A DNA stretch of 64,000 nt from the NCBI RefSeq assembly GCF_900095855.1, contig NZ_FMIY01000002.1:301322-365321 (forward strand). The letters are read 5' to 3'. The notes beneath the pieces are model-generated. The model did no database searches and was not told the DNA's origin. It saw nothing but the letters and a program-made list of their open reading frames with translations. Each line of letters begins with the position of its first letter. Position 1 is the first letter of the stretch. Positions 53,325-62,923 of the stretch are shown one piece after another. The DNA comes from Megasphaera coli. GTDB taxonomy: Bacteria; Bacillota; Negativicutes; Veillonellales; Megasphaeraceae. A program made the translations under genes and the position numbers.

Positions 53325-53359
53325 AAGTCACTGCCCGTAAATCCGGACAGTGACTTCAT

Positions 53360-53443
53360 TGGTGCGAGTGAAGGGATTTGAACCCTTACGTCGTAAGACG
53401 CCGGATCCTAAGTCCGGTGCGTCTGCCGTTCCGCCACACTCGC
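53360..53443 (-). tRNA. tRNA-Leu (anticodon UAG)
   Basis: On the minus strand the gene begins GCGAGTGTGGCGGAACGGC, pairs with CACTCGC at the 3' end and has an encoded CCA. The anticodon stem CCGGA/TCCGG holds the loop CTTAGGA, so the anticodon is TAG, reading CUA leucine. A variable arm (CGTCTTACGACG region) and a T-arm with GGTTCAAATCC complete the class II shape. Length 84 bases. Confidence 0.96.
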
Positions 53444-53491
53444 AGGATTGCATTTTATTGTAGCACGGTCATTTCTTCAGCGTCAAACCGA

Positions 53492-54244
53492 TTAGCTGAT
53501 GACAAGGCCTACAGGGCAGTGATCGCTGCCTGTTATATCCGTGTAGATTTTCGCTTCTTTCAGGCGATCGTCGAGAGATTTGGAGGTAATGAAGTAGTCG
53601 ATACGCCATCCCGCATTGTTTTGACGGGCTTTGAAACGATAACTCCACCAGGAATAAATTCCTTCTTTGTCAGGGTAGAAGTAGCGCCACGTATCGGTAA
53701 AGCCGGAGTGTAACAGTTCCGTCATCTTGTTTCGTTCCTCGTCGGAAAAGCCTGCATTTTTATGGTTGGATTTTGGGTTTTTCAGGTCGATTTCTTCATG
53801 GGCTACATTGAGGTCACCGCAGAAAATGACCGGTTTTACTTTATTTAAGGACAGAAGATAGTCGCGAAAATCATCTTCCCAGCGCATGCGGTAATCAAGG
53901 CGTACCAATTCGTTTTGACTGTTCGGCGTGTAGCAGGTGATGAAGTAAAAATCTTTGAACTCAAGCGTAATGAGGCGTCCTTCGTGGTCGTGTTCGTCAA
54001 TGCCCATGCCGTACGAGACGGAAAGCGGCTCGATCCGTGTAAATATAGCCGTACCGCTATACCCTTTTTTATCGGCATAATTCCAGTACTGCTTATACCC
54101 GGGGAAGTCGATGTCGATTTGCCCTTCCTGCAGCTTTGTTTCCTGAAGACAGAAGATATCGGCATCCAGGTCGGTAAATATTTCAGGGAATCCCTTTTTC
54201 ATAACGGCACGCAGGCCGTTTACATTCCACGAAATGAATTTCAT
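53492..54244 (-). CDS. xth: Exodeoxyribonuclease III
   Basis: A 250-residue Mg-dependent AP endonuclease and 3'-5' exonuclease of base excision repair. The start reads MKFISWNVNGLRA, followed by FCLQETKL with the metal-binding Glu, CGDLNVAHEEIDL with the Asp/Asn pair, and the C-terminal GSDHCPVGL with the catalytic His. Length is normal. It is divergent from pgm. Confidence 0.96.
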   Translation of the reverse strand: MKFISWNVNGLRAVMKKGFPEIFTDLDADIFCLQETKLQEGQIDIDFPGYKQYWNYADKKGYSGTAIFTRIEPLSVSYGMGIDEHDHEGRLITLEFKDFYFITCYTPNSQNELVRLDYRMRWEDDFRDYLLSLNKVKPVIFCGDLNVAHEEIDLKNPKSNHKNAGFSDEERNKMTELLHSGFTDTWRYFYPDKEGIYSWWSYRFKARQNNAGWRIDYFITSKSLDDRLKEAKIYTDITGSDHCPVGLVIS

Positions 54245-54374
54245 GAGTTTTTCCTTTCTTTAACAAGAATCGCGTAATTTGGTATAATAAAACATCTGAA
54301 TTTATGTAGCTTTTAAGACGTGTATAGTGTATAAGAAAAGCGGTTATCTTGTCAAAATAAAGGAGACGAGAGAA

Positions 54375-56039
54375 ATGGGCATTCATGAATGGGCGGGACA
54401 AAAGGTGCGTCCTTCGGACTATCCCGATTTACAGGCCTTGGGCAAGGCGTACTACGAATATATTCCCAATCCGGAGGTTGCAGCGGAAGCGGTAAATTTC
54501 GGTACATCCGGTCATCGCGGCAAGGCCGGGGACGGTAATTTTACGGCGGCGCACGTTGCCGCCGTCACGCAGGCCGTCTGTACGCTGCGTGCCGGTTTCG
54601 GCGCCGGGGGGCCCATTTTTATAGGAGCCGATACGCATTATCTGTCACAGCTTGCCTATAAGACGGCGTTGAGCGTGTTGATTGCCAACGGCATTCGCGT
54701 ATTCGTCGACAGCACGGGCGATTTTGTGCCTACACCTGCCGTCTCCCGTGCCATTATACAGTACAATGCGGAGCGGACGGCGGAGCTTGCAGACGGCATT
54801 ATCCTTACGCCTTCACACAATCCGCCCGATTGCGGCGGCATTAAATATAATCCCGTTACAGGCGGCCCGGCGGACGGCGACATAACCGGAAAAATCGAGG
54901 CCGAAGCCAATCGCCTTCTTGCAAATCGCAACAAGGACGTAAAATGCGTCGGTACCGTCGGTACGGATTCGGCTTATATGGACGATTATTGCACATCGTA
55001 CGATTATAAGGAAGCATATGTCGAGGCTCTGACCGAGGTCATTGATATGGAGGCGATAAGCCGGGCGGACTTACACATCATGATTAACGCTCTCGGCGGT
55101 TCGGGGATGAATTATTGGCATAAAATTGCTGAAAAATACGATATTGCCATGGATTTCATCAATGACTCCTATGATCCGCAGTTTTCGTTTATGACTTATG
55201 ACCATGACGGCAAGGTACGTATGGACTGCTCTTCGCCCTATGTTATGGCGGGCGTTATGAAAAACGGTTCTGCTTATGATTTGATCTTGGCCAACGATCC
55301 GGACTATGACCGTTTCGGTATCGTTTGCGGTGCAGACGGCATGATTTCCGCCAATGCTTATCTTACAGTTGCGGCTCATTATTTGGCGACACACCGCAAT
55401 TTTTCCGGCAAAGGAATCGGCAAAACCGCGGTTACTACGGAATTGTTGGAGAAGGTTGCCGATATGCTCGCCGTTTCCTGCTATGAAGTTCCTGTAGGGT
55501 TCAAGTACTTTGTCGAGTTGCTGCGAACCGGAAAAATTTATTTTGCCGGCGAAGAGAGCGCAGGCGCATCCTTCCTTACAAAGGACGGCAGGCCCTGGAC
55601 GACCGACAAGGACGGCATCATACTCTGCCTCTTGGCGGCGGAAATTATGGCAGTTACGGGCAAGTCGCCCTTTGCGTATTATAAAAAGCTCTGCGAAAGT
55701 ATAGGTCCGTCCTTCCCGATGCGCAGGGATACGCCTGTCTCCGGCGAAGAAAAAGCACGTATAAAGGCGCTCGCGGCGGCGGACATAAAGACAAAGATCC
55801 TTTGCGGCGCGCCTATCCTGTCGGTGCGTACGACGGCAACTTACGGAGACATGCCTATAGGCGGCGTCAAGATCAGGACGAAAGACGGCTGGATTGCGGC
55901 GCGCCCGTCGGGAACGGAAGACATGTATAAGCTTTACGTGGAAAGTTTCGTCTCCGCCGCACACGGCGACAAGCTCCTTGCGGAAGGCGGCAGGATTATT
56001 CAAACGACTTTGGCAAAAGGCGGAAACCCGTTTGTATAG
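54375..56039 (+). CDS. pgm: Phosphoglucomutase (alpha-D-glucose specific)
   Basis: A 554-residue member of the alpha-D-phosphohexomutase family. The phosphoserine loop reads TPSHNPPDCGG, the metal loop is in NDPDYDRFG, the sugar loop in GEESAGASF and the phosphate loop in ARPSGTEDMYK. It makes glucose 1-phosphate for polysaccharide precursors. The ATG at 54375 lies behind AAGGAGACGAG; an earlier in-frame start at 54327 lacks one. Confidence 0.94.
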   Translation: MGIHEWAGQKVRPSDYPDLQALGKAYYEYIPNPEVAAEAVNFGTSGHRGKAGDGNFTAAHVAAVTQAVCTLRAGFGAGGPIFIGADTHYLSQLAYKTALSVLIANGIRVFVDSTGDFVPTPAVSRAIIQYNAERTAELADGIILTPSHNPPDCGGIKYNPVTGGPADGDITGKIEAEANRLLANRNKDVKCVGTVGTDSAYMDDYCTSYDYKEAYVEALTEVIDMEAISRADLHIMINALGGSGMNYWHKIAEKYDIAMDFINDSYDPQFSFMTYDHDGKVRMDCSSPYVMAGVMKNGSAYDLILANDPDYDRFGIVCGADGMISANAYLTVAAHYLATHRNFSGKGIGKTAVTTELLEKVADMLAVSCYEVPVGFKYFVELLRTGKIYFAGEESAGASFLTKDGRPWTTDKDGIILCLLAAEIMAVTGKSPFAYYKKLCESIGPSFPMRRDTPVSGEEKARIKALAAADIKTKILCGAPILSVRTTATYGDMPIGGVKIRTKDGWIAARPSGTEDMYKLYVESFVSAAHGDKLLAEGGRIIQTTLAKGGNPFV

Positions 56040-56185
56040 GCCTTATATTCACACATTGTATGTAGTATTTTTCGGAACAACTGTGGTATAATGACCGTGG
56101 ATATTACCGATCAGTACGGAGCCGGCGGGTGAATCGCATTCTGCCGCTCCTGTCATGATACATTGAGGGAAAGTAGGCGTGTTCG

Positions 56186-57223
56186 GTGCTTGCATATTTT
56201 GTACCTTTTTTTATTGCTCTCATTATCTCGTATGTATTGACGCCTTTTGTCAAGAAGCTGGCTATTCGTATAGGTGCCGTCGATCGGCCTGACATGCGTA
56301 AGGTTCACACGCATGCCGTGCCGCGCTTGGGCGGATTGGCCATTTACATCGGCTTTATGGCGGCCGTCTTATACTCTATGCCTGTTTATTCCGAATTTTT
56401 AGGGTTTTTGCTGGGCGCTACGACAATTGTTCTCCTGGGTATTTGGGATGATATTTGCAATATCCCCGCCAAGATCAAACTGGTCGGACAGATTATTGCG
56501 GCAGCCATTCCCGTCGCTTTCGGCGTACAGATTGAATGGGTGACCAATCCGTTCGGTGCTATTTTGTTTGTCCCCGAGTGGCTGGCCGTACCGGTTACGA
56601 TTTTTTGGATTATCGGTTTTACAAATACGGTCAATCTCATTGACGGGCTGGACGGCCTGGCTGCAGGCGTTTCCGTCATTGCGTCCATTTCCATGTTCTT
56701 TATTGCCGTCAGTATTAACCAATACTTGCCGGCCATGCTTCTCGTCGCCATGAGCGGCGCGGCCCTCGGTTTTTTACAATATAATTTCAATCCGGCCAAA
56801 ATATTCATGGGCGATACGGGCAGCATGCTCTTGGGTTATACGATGGCTGTCGTTTCCGTCTTGGGGCTCGTGAAGACGGCGGCGACGGTGGCTCTCGTCG
56901 TGCCGATTATTGCGCTGGGCGTGCCTATTTTGGATACGCTTTTTGCCATTGTACGCCGTAAGATGAGCGGTGTTTCCATCTTCCAACCGGATAAGGGGCA
57001 CTTGCATCACCGTCTCCTGGCCCTCGGCATGACGCAGAAACAAGCCGTTGTCAGTATGTATCTGGTGAGCGGCTTTTTCGGCCTCGTCGCCGTTTTTGTG
57101 GCCAATGTAAGCTATACTGTCGGCATTGCCACGATTATCGTCGTCCTGGCGGTCATTATTTATTCGGCCAAGCGAATCGGAGTATTGCGGGGAAGCGGTA
57201 CGGGCGATGGGGCGAAAAAATAG
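56186..57223 (+). CDS. wecA: Undecaprenyl-phosphate GlcNAc-1-phosphate transferase (WecA/TagO type)
   Basis: A 345-residue polytopic membrane enzyme of the MraY/WecA family. DDICNIPAK, NLIDGLDGLAAG, FMGDTGSMLLG and the HLHHRLLALGM loop are present; the last is typical of WecA/TagO rather than MraY. It primes a surface polysaccharide by putting GlcNAc-1-phosphate on undecaprenyl phosphate. The GTG start has only a weak ribosome site. A TATAAT box at about 56092 probably serves this gene. The epimerase follows. Confidence 0.87.
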   Translation: MLAYFVPFFIALIISYVLTPFVKKLAIRIGAVDRPDMRKVHTHAVPRLGGLAIYIGFMAAVLYSMPVYSEFLGFLLGATTIVLLGIWDDICNIPAKIKLVGQIIAAAIPVAFGVQIEWVTNPFGAILFVPEWLAVPVTIFWIIGFTNTVNLIDGLDGLAAGVSVIASISMFFIAVSINQYLPAMLLVAMSGAALGFLQYNFNPAKIFMGDTGSMLLGYTMAVVSVLGLVKTAATVALVVPIIALGVPILDTLFAIVRRKMSGVSIFQPDKGHLHHRLLALGMTQKQAVVSMYLVSGFFGLVAVFVANVSYTVGIATIIVVLAVIIYSAKRIGVLRGSGTGDGAKK

Positions 57224-57253
57224 ACGTTGCTTATTTTAGAGGAGGGCGCTTCC

Positions 57254-58399
57254 ATGATAAAAGTAATGGCCGTATTCGGTACGCGGCCGGAAGCGATTAA
57301 AATGGCTCCCGTCGTGTTGGAGCTGAAAAAACACGTGCATTCCGTTGAAACGATTGTGGCCGTTACGGCACAGCATCGGCAAATGCTGGACCAAGTGCTG
57401 CATTTATTCAAAATTAAACCGGATTACGACCTGGACATTATGGCCCAAGGACAGACACTGTTCGACATTACGTCGCGTGCCATGATGGGACTGAAAGAAG
57501 TCTTGGAACGGGAAAAGCCGGACCTTGTCCTCGTTCACGGTGATACGACGACGACCTTTGCCGGCGCCTTGGCGTCGTATTATGAGCAGGTCCCCGTCGG
57601 TCATGTCGAGGCGGGCCTGCGGACGGGGGATATATACTCGCCCTTTCCCGAGGAAATGAACCGGAAGCTGACCGGTTCCATTGCGGCTTTTCATTTTGCG
57701 CCGACAATGCGGGCAAAGGAAAATCTGCTTAGAGAAAACGTTAATGAACGATCGGTTTATGTGACGGGCAATACGGTTATTGATGCGCTCATGAAGACCG
57801 TGCGTCATGATTATGATTTTGCCGATGAGTCTTTACGGTCCGTTGACTTCGAGCATCGCCGGGTTATTTTATTGACGACTCACCGCCGGGAAAACCTCGG
57901 TGAACCGATGCGCCATATTTATAGAGCTTTGCGTTCCATTGTGAATGAAATTGATGACACGGAAATCGTCTTTCCCGTGCATCGCAATCCGTTGGTGCGA
58001 AAAGTTGTCAACGAAGAATTGGCCGGCCTGGACCGCATTCACTTGATTGAACCGCTCGATTATGAACCCTTTGCCAATCTCATGAGCCGCAGTTATTTAG
58101 TCCTTACGGACTCGGGCGGCATTCAGGAAGAAGCGCCGTCCTTAGGCAAGCCCGTCCTCGTCCTGCGCAATACGACGGAGCGGCCCGAAGCGGTTAAGGC
58201 AGGAACGGTGGCCCTTATCGGTACAGAAAAGGATGTCGTCTACAACATGACAAAACATCTCCTCACGGATGCGGCCGCGTACAGTGCTATGAGCAACGCC
58301 GTCAACCCGTATGGTGACGGGAAATCGTCGGAACGAATCGTGCAGGCCATACTGCATGAACTTACCGGTTCCCGCTCAAGACCGGACGAGTTTTTATAG
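57254..58399 (+). CDS. wecB: UDP-N-acetylglucosamine 2-epimerase (non-hydrolysing)
   Basis: A 381-residue GT-B-fold enzyme that converts UDP-GlcNAc to UDP-ManNAc. FGTRPEAIKMAPVV at the start, HGDTTTTFAG, VEAGLRTGD, THRRENLG, DSGGIQEEAPSLGKP and RNTTERPEA are conserved. With the WecA-like enzyme it points to a ManNAc-containing glycan. The ATG at 57254 lies behind GAGGAGGG. Confidence 0.94.
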   Translation: MIKVMAVFGTRPEAIKMAPVVLELKKHVHSVETIVAVTAQHRQMLDQVLHLFKIKPDYDLDIMAQGQTLFDITSRAMMGLKEVLEREKPDLVLVHGDTTTTFAGALASYYEQVPVGHVEAGLRTGDIYSPFPEEMNRKLTGSIAAFHFAPTMRAKENLLRENVNERSVYVTGNTVIDALMKTVRHDYDFADESLRSVDFEHRRVILLTTHRRENLGEPMRHIYRALRSIVNEIDDTEIVFPVHRNPLVRKVVNEELAGLDRIHLIEPLDYEPFANLMSRSYLVLTDSGGIQEEAPSLGKPVLVLRNTTERPEAVKAGTVALIGTEKDVVYNMTKHLLTDAAAYSAMSNAVNPYGDGKSSERIVQAILHELTGSRSRPDEFL

Positions 58400-58436
58400 A
58401 AGCAACACAATTGTGTGTTTTTGTACAAACATAGCA

Positions 58437-58464
58437 AATATCGGCTCGACAGAGCCGATATTTT
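58437..58464 (+). terminator. Terminator after wecB
   Basis: ATATCGGCTC pairs with GAGCCGATAT around GACA, followed by TTTT. Confidence 0.8.
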
Positions 58465-58510
58465 AGTATGCGGAACCGGGCGCCGGAAGCTTTGAATCCC
58501 CTGTTTTTTG

Positions 58511-58540
58511 TTGACTTTTCCGGCTGAGAAAGAGTAGAAT
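58511..58540 (+). promoter_or_regulatory. Promoter of the ATP synthase operon
   Basis: TTGACT at 58511-58516 and TAGAAT at 58535-58540 with an 18-base spacer, the only good promoter between the wecB terminator and the atp genes. Confidence 0.7.
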
Positions 58541-58639
58541 TAAGGCGGTAATACAATTTTCCTGAATAAAGGAAATACCGGAAGGGAGGCGCCCCGGTCA
58601 CATTCATGCAGCGTTTTGCGGAAGTGCCTGTGCAACATT

Positions 58640-58903
58640 ATGCGCAAAGAGAATGAAAGGAAAGAGTCCGTAACAAATAAGAGCCATGCCATGGAGCTGT
58701 TGCAATTGGCGGCTGTAGCCGGTTCATTGGGATTGACACTATTTGTAAATATCCTCGTAGGTGTCGGTATAGGCCGATTCGTTGACGTTCAATTCGGCAC
58801 GACTCCGTTCGGGCTGCTTTTCTTTTCTTTATTAGGCTCTGTTACCGGTTTTTGGGCCCTCTACAAAAAGGTTGCGAAGTCGGACAAACAGAGTAAAGAG
58901 TAA
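58640..58903 (+). CDS. AtpZ/AtpI-like small membrane protein
   Basis: An approximately 87-residue protein with two hydrophobic helices (about residues 18-40 and 50-70), and GIGRFVDVQFGTTPFGLLF between them, a pattern of the AtpZ/AtpI family at the head of atp operons. Such proteins help assemble the c-ring or supply Mg ions. The start is uncertain: the ATG at 58640 lacks a clear ribosome site and the ATG at 58691 is an alternative. Confidence 0.7.
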   Translation: MRKENERKESVTNKSHAMELLQLAAVAGSLGLTLFVNILVGVGIGRFVDVQFGTTPFGLLFFSLLGSVTGFWALYKKVAKSDKQSKE

Positions 58904-58914
58904 AGGACGTTCTC

Positions 58915-59289
58915 GTGAAATATTTTGTCGCCTATGTAAAACGGACGATTATACGCCTTATTGCAATAACCTTTGCAGGCACGGCTGTTTTGGCCGTCGC
59001 CGGGTACGGAGCGTACATTACGGGCTGGCTCGGCGGCAGCTTTGTCAATCTGGTCTACTTCGGCATGCTCAGCAGCCGGTTGGCCGGGTCGCGGAAAATG
59101 CCGGCGGCACAGGCGCAGGCCTTTATTCGCGGCGGCCTGATATTGCGATTGGTCATGATTGTACTTACACTGATCATAGTCGTACAGTTTCCGCAAATTA
59201 AACTTTTTACCTTTGTGGCCGGACTTATGATGTACCGGGTTTTAATCTTCGGGGAAACTTTTATCCGTGCTTTACGACATAATGAATAG
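58915..59289 (+). CDS. atpI: ATP synthase subunit I
   Basis: A 124-residue membrane protein with four hydrophobic helices, in the AtpI position directly before atpB. AtpI is thought to act as a chaperone in c-ring assembly. The GTG start lies behind AAAGGA. Sequence conservation in the family is low, so context carries weight. Confidence 0.8.
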   Translation: MKYFVAYVKRTIIRLIAITFAGTAVLAVAGYGAYITGWLGGSFVNLVYFGMLSSRLAGSRKMPAAQAQAFIRGGLILRLVMIVLTLIIVVQFPQIKLFTFVAGLMMYRVLIFGETFIRALRHNE

Positions 59290-59305
59290 GAAGGAGGTGT
59301 AGTTT

Positions 59306-59980
59306 ATGGAGTTACACGCGGGGCATCATACGGTGATTCAATTGCTGGGGTTGAACGTCAACATTGATACGCTGATTATGACCTGGATGGTGGCGGCTCT
59401 CGTCATCGTCGTTACGCTCTTTGCGACGCGCGGACGTGCTATGGTGCCATCAGGCGCGCAAAACGCGATGGAAATGGTCGTGGAAGCCTTGCTGGATCAG
59501 TTTAAAGAAAGCTTGGGGCCGAAGTACGGGCAGGTCGTATCCGTTTTGCTGACGATGTTTTTGTTTATTCTCTTTGCCAACGAGTTCGGCTTATTGCCCA
59601 ATCCGGGTGTGCTTTCGTCGCCGACGAACGATTTGAATACGACTGTCGCTTTGGCTCTCGTATCGTCCTTTTTGGTACATGTGCTGTACATCCGCAACCA
59701 AGGACCGAAAAAGTATTTTAAACATTTCTTTGAGCCGTTTACGCTGTTCTTTCCGATTAATATTCTGGAAGAATTCACGAAGCCGCTGACCTTGTCTTTC
59801 CGTTTATTCGGAAATATTCTGGCCGGTGAAATTCTGATGGAAGTCTTGTATCAGCTGGTACCTGCGATTGTTCCTTTTGTTTGGCTGGTATTCAGCTTGG
59901 TCATCGGCTTGATTCAGGCATTTATTTTTACCATTTTGACAACATCTTATCTAGCTCCGTCATTTAGCGGATCCCATTAA
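59306..59980 (+). CDS. atpB: F0 ATP synthase subunit a
   Basis: A 224-residue integral membrane subunit that forms the proton or sodium half-channels. FANEFGLLPNPG and LSFRLFGNILAGE near residue 170 contain the essential Arg that faces the c-ring; GLIQAFIFTILTTSYL is the usual C-terminal segment. It follows an AAGGAGGTG site. Confidence 0.95.
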   Translation: MELHAGHHTVIQLLGLNVNIDTLIMTWMVAALVIVVTLFATRGRAMVPSGAQNAMEMVVEALLDQFKESLGPKYGQVVSVLLTMFLFILFANEFGLLPNPGVLSSPTNDLNTTVALALVSSFLVHVLYIRNQGPKKYFKHFFEPFTLFFPINILEEFTKPLTLSFRLFGNILAGEILMEVLYQLVPAIVPFVWLVFSLVIGLIQAFIFTILTTSYLAPSFSGSH

Positions 59981-60013
59981 TTTATAGTACATAGTATTAG
60001 GAGGGTTTTACTT

Positions 60014-60271
60014 ATGGAAAAGGCAATTGTTTTAGCATTCTCGGCATTCGGCGCTTGCTTGGGTATCGGTTTGGCTGCATTGGGCGCGGCTCTCGCCGAC
60101 GGTAACGCGGCTTCTAAAATGCTCGAAGGTACGGCACGTCAGCCGGAAATGGGCGGTAAACTTCTTACCAACATGCTGATTTCCGTCGGTTTGATTGAAT
60201 CGATTCCTATTATTGCCGCTGTTATTGCCATCGTTCTGGTGTTTGCCAACCCCTATGTAAGCATGCTGTAA
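60014..60271 (+). CDS. atpE: F0 ATP synthase subunit c
   Basis: An 85-residue two-helix hairpin. The polar loop reads ARQPE at residues 41-45; the ion-binding carboxylate is Glu62, followed by Ser63 (LIESIP). Helix 1 carries an Asp at residue 29, the position of Gln32 in sodium-binding c subunits. Ser63 is also common in sodium sites, so the coupling ion is not obvious. It is preceded by AGGAGG. Confidence 0.96.
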   Translation: MEKAIVLAFSAFGACLGIGLAALGAALADGNAASKMLEGTARQPEMGGKLLTNMLISVGLIESIPIIAAVIAIVLVFANPYVSML

Positions 60272-60317
60272 GTCGGGTAAAGAAGACAATCCTGATGAAA
60301 ACGGGGAGGGAATACGA

Positions 60318-60812
60318 TTGGTCAATATAAACGGTACTTTGCTTTTCCAATTCCTCAACTTCTTTATTCTGGTCTTGATTTTGGCGAAATTTGCTTATAA
60401 GCCGATGCTGAAAGTTCTGGAAGAACGGAGAAATAAAATTTCTGCCGACCTGAATGAGGCGGAAATGTCGCGTCAAGCTGCACAAGGCTTGAAGGCCGGT
60501 TATGAAAAGCAGTTACAGCAGGCTCAGACGGAAGCGCAATCCATTATTGACAAAGCCGTGAAACAGGCGGAAGCGGAAGGGCAGGCACAGCTTGATTCCA
60601 TTCGCGTGCAGATTGCCCGCGAAAAAGAATTGGCTCACGCCGAAATTGCCAATGAGCGTGAAGCCGCCGTGCGTGCAATGAGAGAGGAAGTAGTTTCCCT
60701 GTCTATGGCTGTGGCGGAAAAACTACTGGAAAAAAATATGGATACGGACATGAATTCCAAGCTCATTAAAGAGTGCATGGAACGCATGGATGCGAAACAA
60801 GTATCAAGGTAG
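60318..60812 (+). CDS. atpF: F0 ATP synthase subunit b
   Basis: A 164-residue subunit with one N-terminal membrane helix (residues 7-25, FLNFFILVLILAKF) and a long charged coiled coil that forms the peripheral stalk. It starts with TTG behind GGGGAGGG, eight bases away; no ATG is available in frame nearby. Confidence 0.94.
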   Translation: MVNINGTLLFQFLNFFILVLILAKFAYKPMLKVLEERRNKISADLNEAEMSRQAAQGLKAGYEKQLQQAQTEAQSIIDKAVKQAEAEGQAQLDSIRVQIAREKELAHAEIANEREAAVRAMREEVVSLSMAVAEKLLEKNMDTDMNSKLIKECMERMDAKQVSR

Positions 60813-60815
60813 GCA

Positions 60816-61382
60816 ATGATGATACCGGAATCAGTATACAGAAAATACAGCCAGGCCATGTTCGATATTGCACAGGAATCACAGTTGTTGGACACGATGA
60901 TCGCGGATATGAAAGTCGTGCGCGACGTGCTAAAGGATAACGAAGAGCTGCGGAAATTTTTAGGAAATCCGCTGATTACGGCGAAAGCGAAGAAAGAAAC
61001 GCTGAAAGCCATCTTCGACACTTCCGTTTCCGCTTTGGTGTGTCAGTTTCTCTATGTTATGGTGGATCGGCGGCGAGAAGCGGCAATAACGGAAGCAATT
61101 GAAGGCTTTATCGATTTGGCGCGGGAAGCGCAGCATATTGACGTGGCCAAGATTTCTCTTATTAAGCCCTTGACGGCTGAAGAGGAAAAAATGCTTGTCA
61201 CCAAGCTGGAACAAGTAACGGGCAACAAGATCGAGCCCCTGTATTCTATTGATCCGTCCATTATCGGCGGCGTCGTCATTAAAATCGGCGACCGCGTGAT
61301 TGACGGCAGTTTGAAGCGACAAATCCATAATATGGAACGCGCCTTGCTACAAGGCGGTGCGGTAAACGAGGTGACGGACTAG
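60816..61382 (+). CDS. atpH: F1 ATP synthase subunit delta
   Basis: A 188-residue stalk subunit. An N-terminal helical domain (residues 1-105; [12 protein letters not shown]) binds the alpha subunit, and the C-terminal part has the [21 protein letters not shown] signature (cut at 20 residues). Start ATGATG three bases after atpF; atpA follows two bases after the stop. Confidence 0.94.
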   Translation: MMIPESVYRKYSQAMFDIAQESQLLDTMIADMKVVRDVLKDNEELRKFLGNPLITAKAKKETLKAIFDTSVSALVCQFLYVMVDRRREAAITEAIEGFIDLAREAQHIDVAKISLIKPLTAEEEKMLVTKLEQVTGNKIEPLYSIDPSIIGGVVIKIGDRVIDGSLKRQIHNMERALLQGGAVNEVTD

Positions 61383-61384
61383 AA

Positions 61385-62920
61385 ATGAATATGAAGCCAG
61401 AAGAAATTACGGCTATAATTAGGAAGCAAATCCAAGACTATCATGTCGAGACAAACGTAGACGATGTCGGCACGGTTCTGGAAGTGGGCGACGGTATTGC
61501 CCATATTTACGGTCTGGATAAAGCCATGGCGGGGGAGTTGTTGGAATTGCCCCACAACGTATACGGCTTGGCCTTAAACTTGGAAGAAGACAATGTCGGC
61601 GCCGTATTGCTCGGCGAGGACGAGTTGATTAAAGAAGGCGATACGGTTCGGCGGACAGGCCGCGTCATGCGCGTTCCCGTAGGTGAAGAAATTATCGGCC
61701 GTGTCGTTAATCCGTTGGGGCTTCCCATTGACGGTAAAGGTGAAATTCATACGACTGAATCGCGTCTTATTGAAGTGCGTGCGTCGGGCATTGCCGACCG
61801 CCAGCCCGTAAAGGTTCCTTTACAGACCGGCATAAAGGCAATCGACTCGATGGTTCCTATCGGCCGCGGCCAGCGTGAGCTGATCATCGGTGACCGCGGC
61901 ACGGGTAAGACGGCGATTGCTCTTGATACAATTATTAATCAGAAAGATAGCGGTGTTATTTGCGTATACGTAGCTATCGGCCAGAAAGCTTCTACCGTTG
62001 CCAACGTACAACGAACGCTTGAAGAACAAGGTGCTATGGCATATACCGTTATTGTTGCCGCAACGGCTGCCGACGGTGCGCCGTTACAGTATTTGGCTCC
62101 TTATGCGGGCGTTTCCATGGGCGAGTACTTCATGAACCAGGGGAAAGACGTTCTTTGCGTATATGATGACTTGTCCAAGCATGCCCAGGCATATCGTGCC
62201 ATGAGTTTGCTTCTCCGGCGTCCGCCCGGACGTGAAGCGTACCCCGGCGATGTATTTTACTTACATTCCCGGCTTTTGGAACGGGCTGCAAAGCTTTCCG
62301 ATGATTTGGGCGGCGGTTCCATTACGGCTCTGCCTATCATTGAAACGTTGGCCGGCGACCTGTCCGCTTATATTCCGACCAATGTAATTTCCATTACGGA
62401 CGGACAGATTTTCCTTGAAACGGAACTGTTCAACTCGGGTGTACGGCCGGCTATTAACGTCGGCCTGTCCGTATCGCGTGTAGGCGGTTCGGCGCAGATC
62501 AAGGCGATGAAGAAAATTGCCGGCACCTTACGTTTGGATTTGGCGCAGTATCGCGAATTGGCCGCATTTGCCCAATTCGGTTCCGACCTCGATAAGAGCA
62601 CAAAGGCGCAAATCGACCGAGGTGAACGGACCATGCGGATGCTCGTACAGCCGCAGTATCAGCCTATGTCCGTTGAAGATCAGGTCATGCAGATTTACTT
62701 GGCCGTAAAAGGGTATTTGATGCCCGTACAGGTTGATGACGTTTCTGAATTTGAAGACAAATTTATCAAGTTTATGCATGCGAACTATCCTGAAGTGGGG
62801 ATGCATATTAAGGAAACCAAACAGCTCGGTGAAGAAGATGAAGCCGTCCTTCAAAAGGGTGTTGAAGAGTTTACGAAGCTTTTCGGCGCAGACCACGAAT
62901 TGGTCAAAGAGGAGGAATAA
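61385..62920 (+). CDS. atpA: F1 ATP synthase subunit alpha
   Basis: A 511-residue non-catalytic nucleotide-binding subunit. The P-loop is [11 protein letters not shown] at about residue 169-179, and the ATP synthase alpha/beta signature [17 protein letters not shown] lies near residue 360. It forms the alpha3-beta3 head with AtpD. Confidence 0.98.
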   Translation: MNMKPEEITAIIRKQIQDYHVETNVDDVGTVLEVGDGIAHIYGLDKAMAGELLELPHNVYGLALNLEEDNVGAVLLGEDELIKEGDTVRRTGRVMRVPVGEEIIGRVVNPLGLPIDGKGEIHTTESRLIEVRASGIADRQPVKVPLQTGIKAIDSMVPIGRGQRELIIGDRGTGKTAIALDTIINQKDSGVICVYVAIGQKASTVANVQRTLEEQGAMAYTVIVAATAADGAPLQYLAPYAGVSMGEYFMNQGKDVLCVYDDLSKHAQAYRAMSLLLRRPPGREAYPGDVFYLHSRLLERAAKLSDDLGGGSITALPIIETLAGDLSAYIPTNVISITDGQIFLETELFNSGVRPAINVGLSVSRVGGSAQIKAMKKIAGTLRLDLAQYRELAAFAQFGSDLDKSTKAQIDRGERTMRMLVQPQYQPMSVEDQVMQIYLAVKGYLMPVQVDDVSEFEDKFIKFMHANYPEVGMHIKETKQLGEEDEAVLQKGVEEFTKLFGADHELVKEEE

Positions 62921-62923
62921 TCT

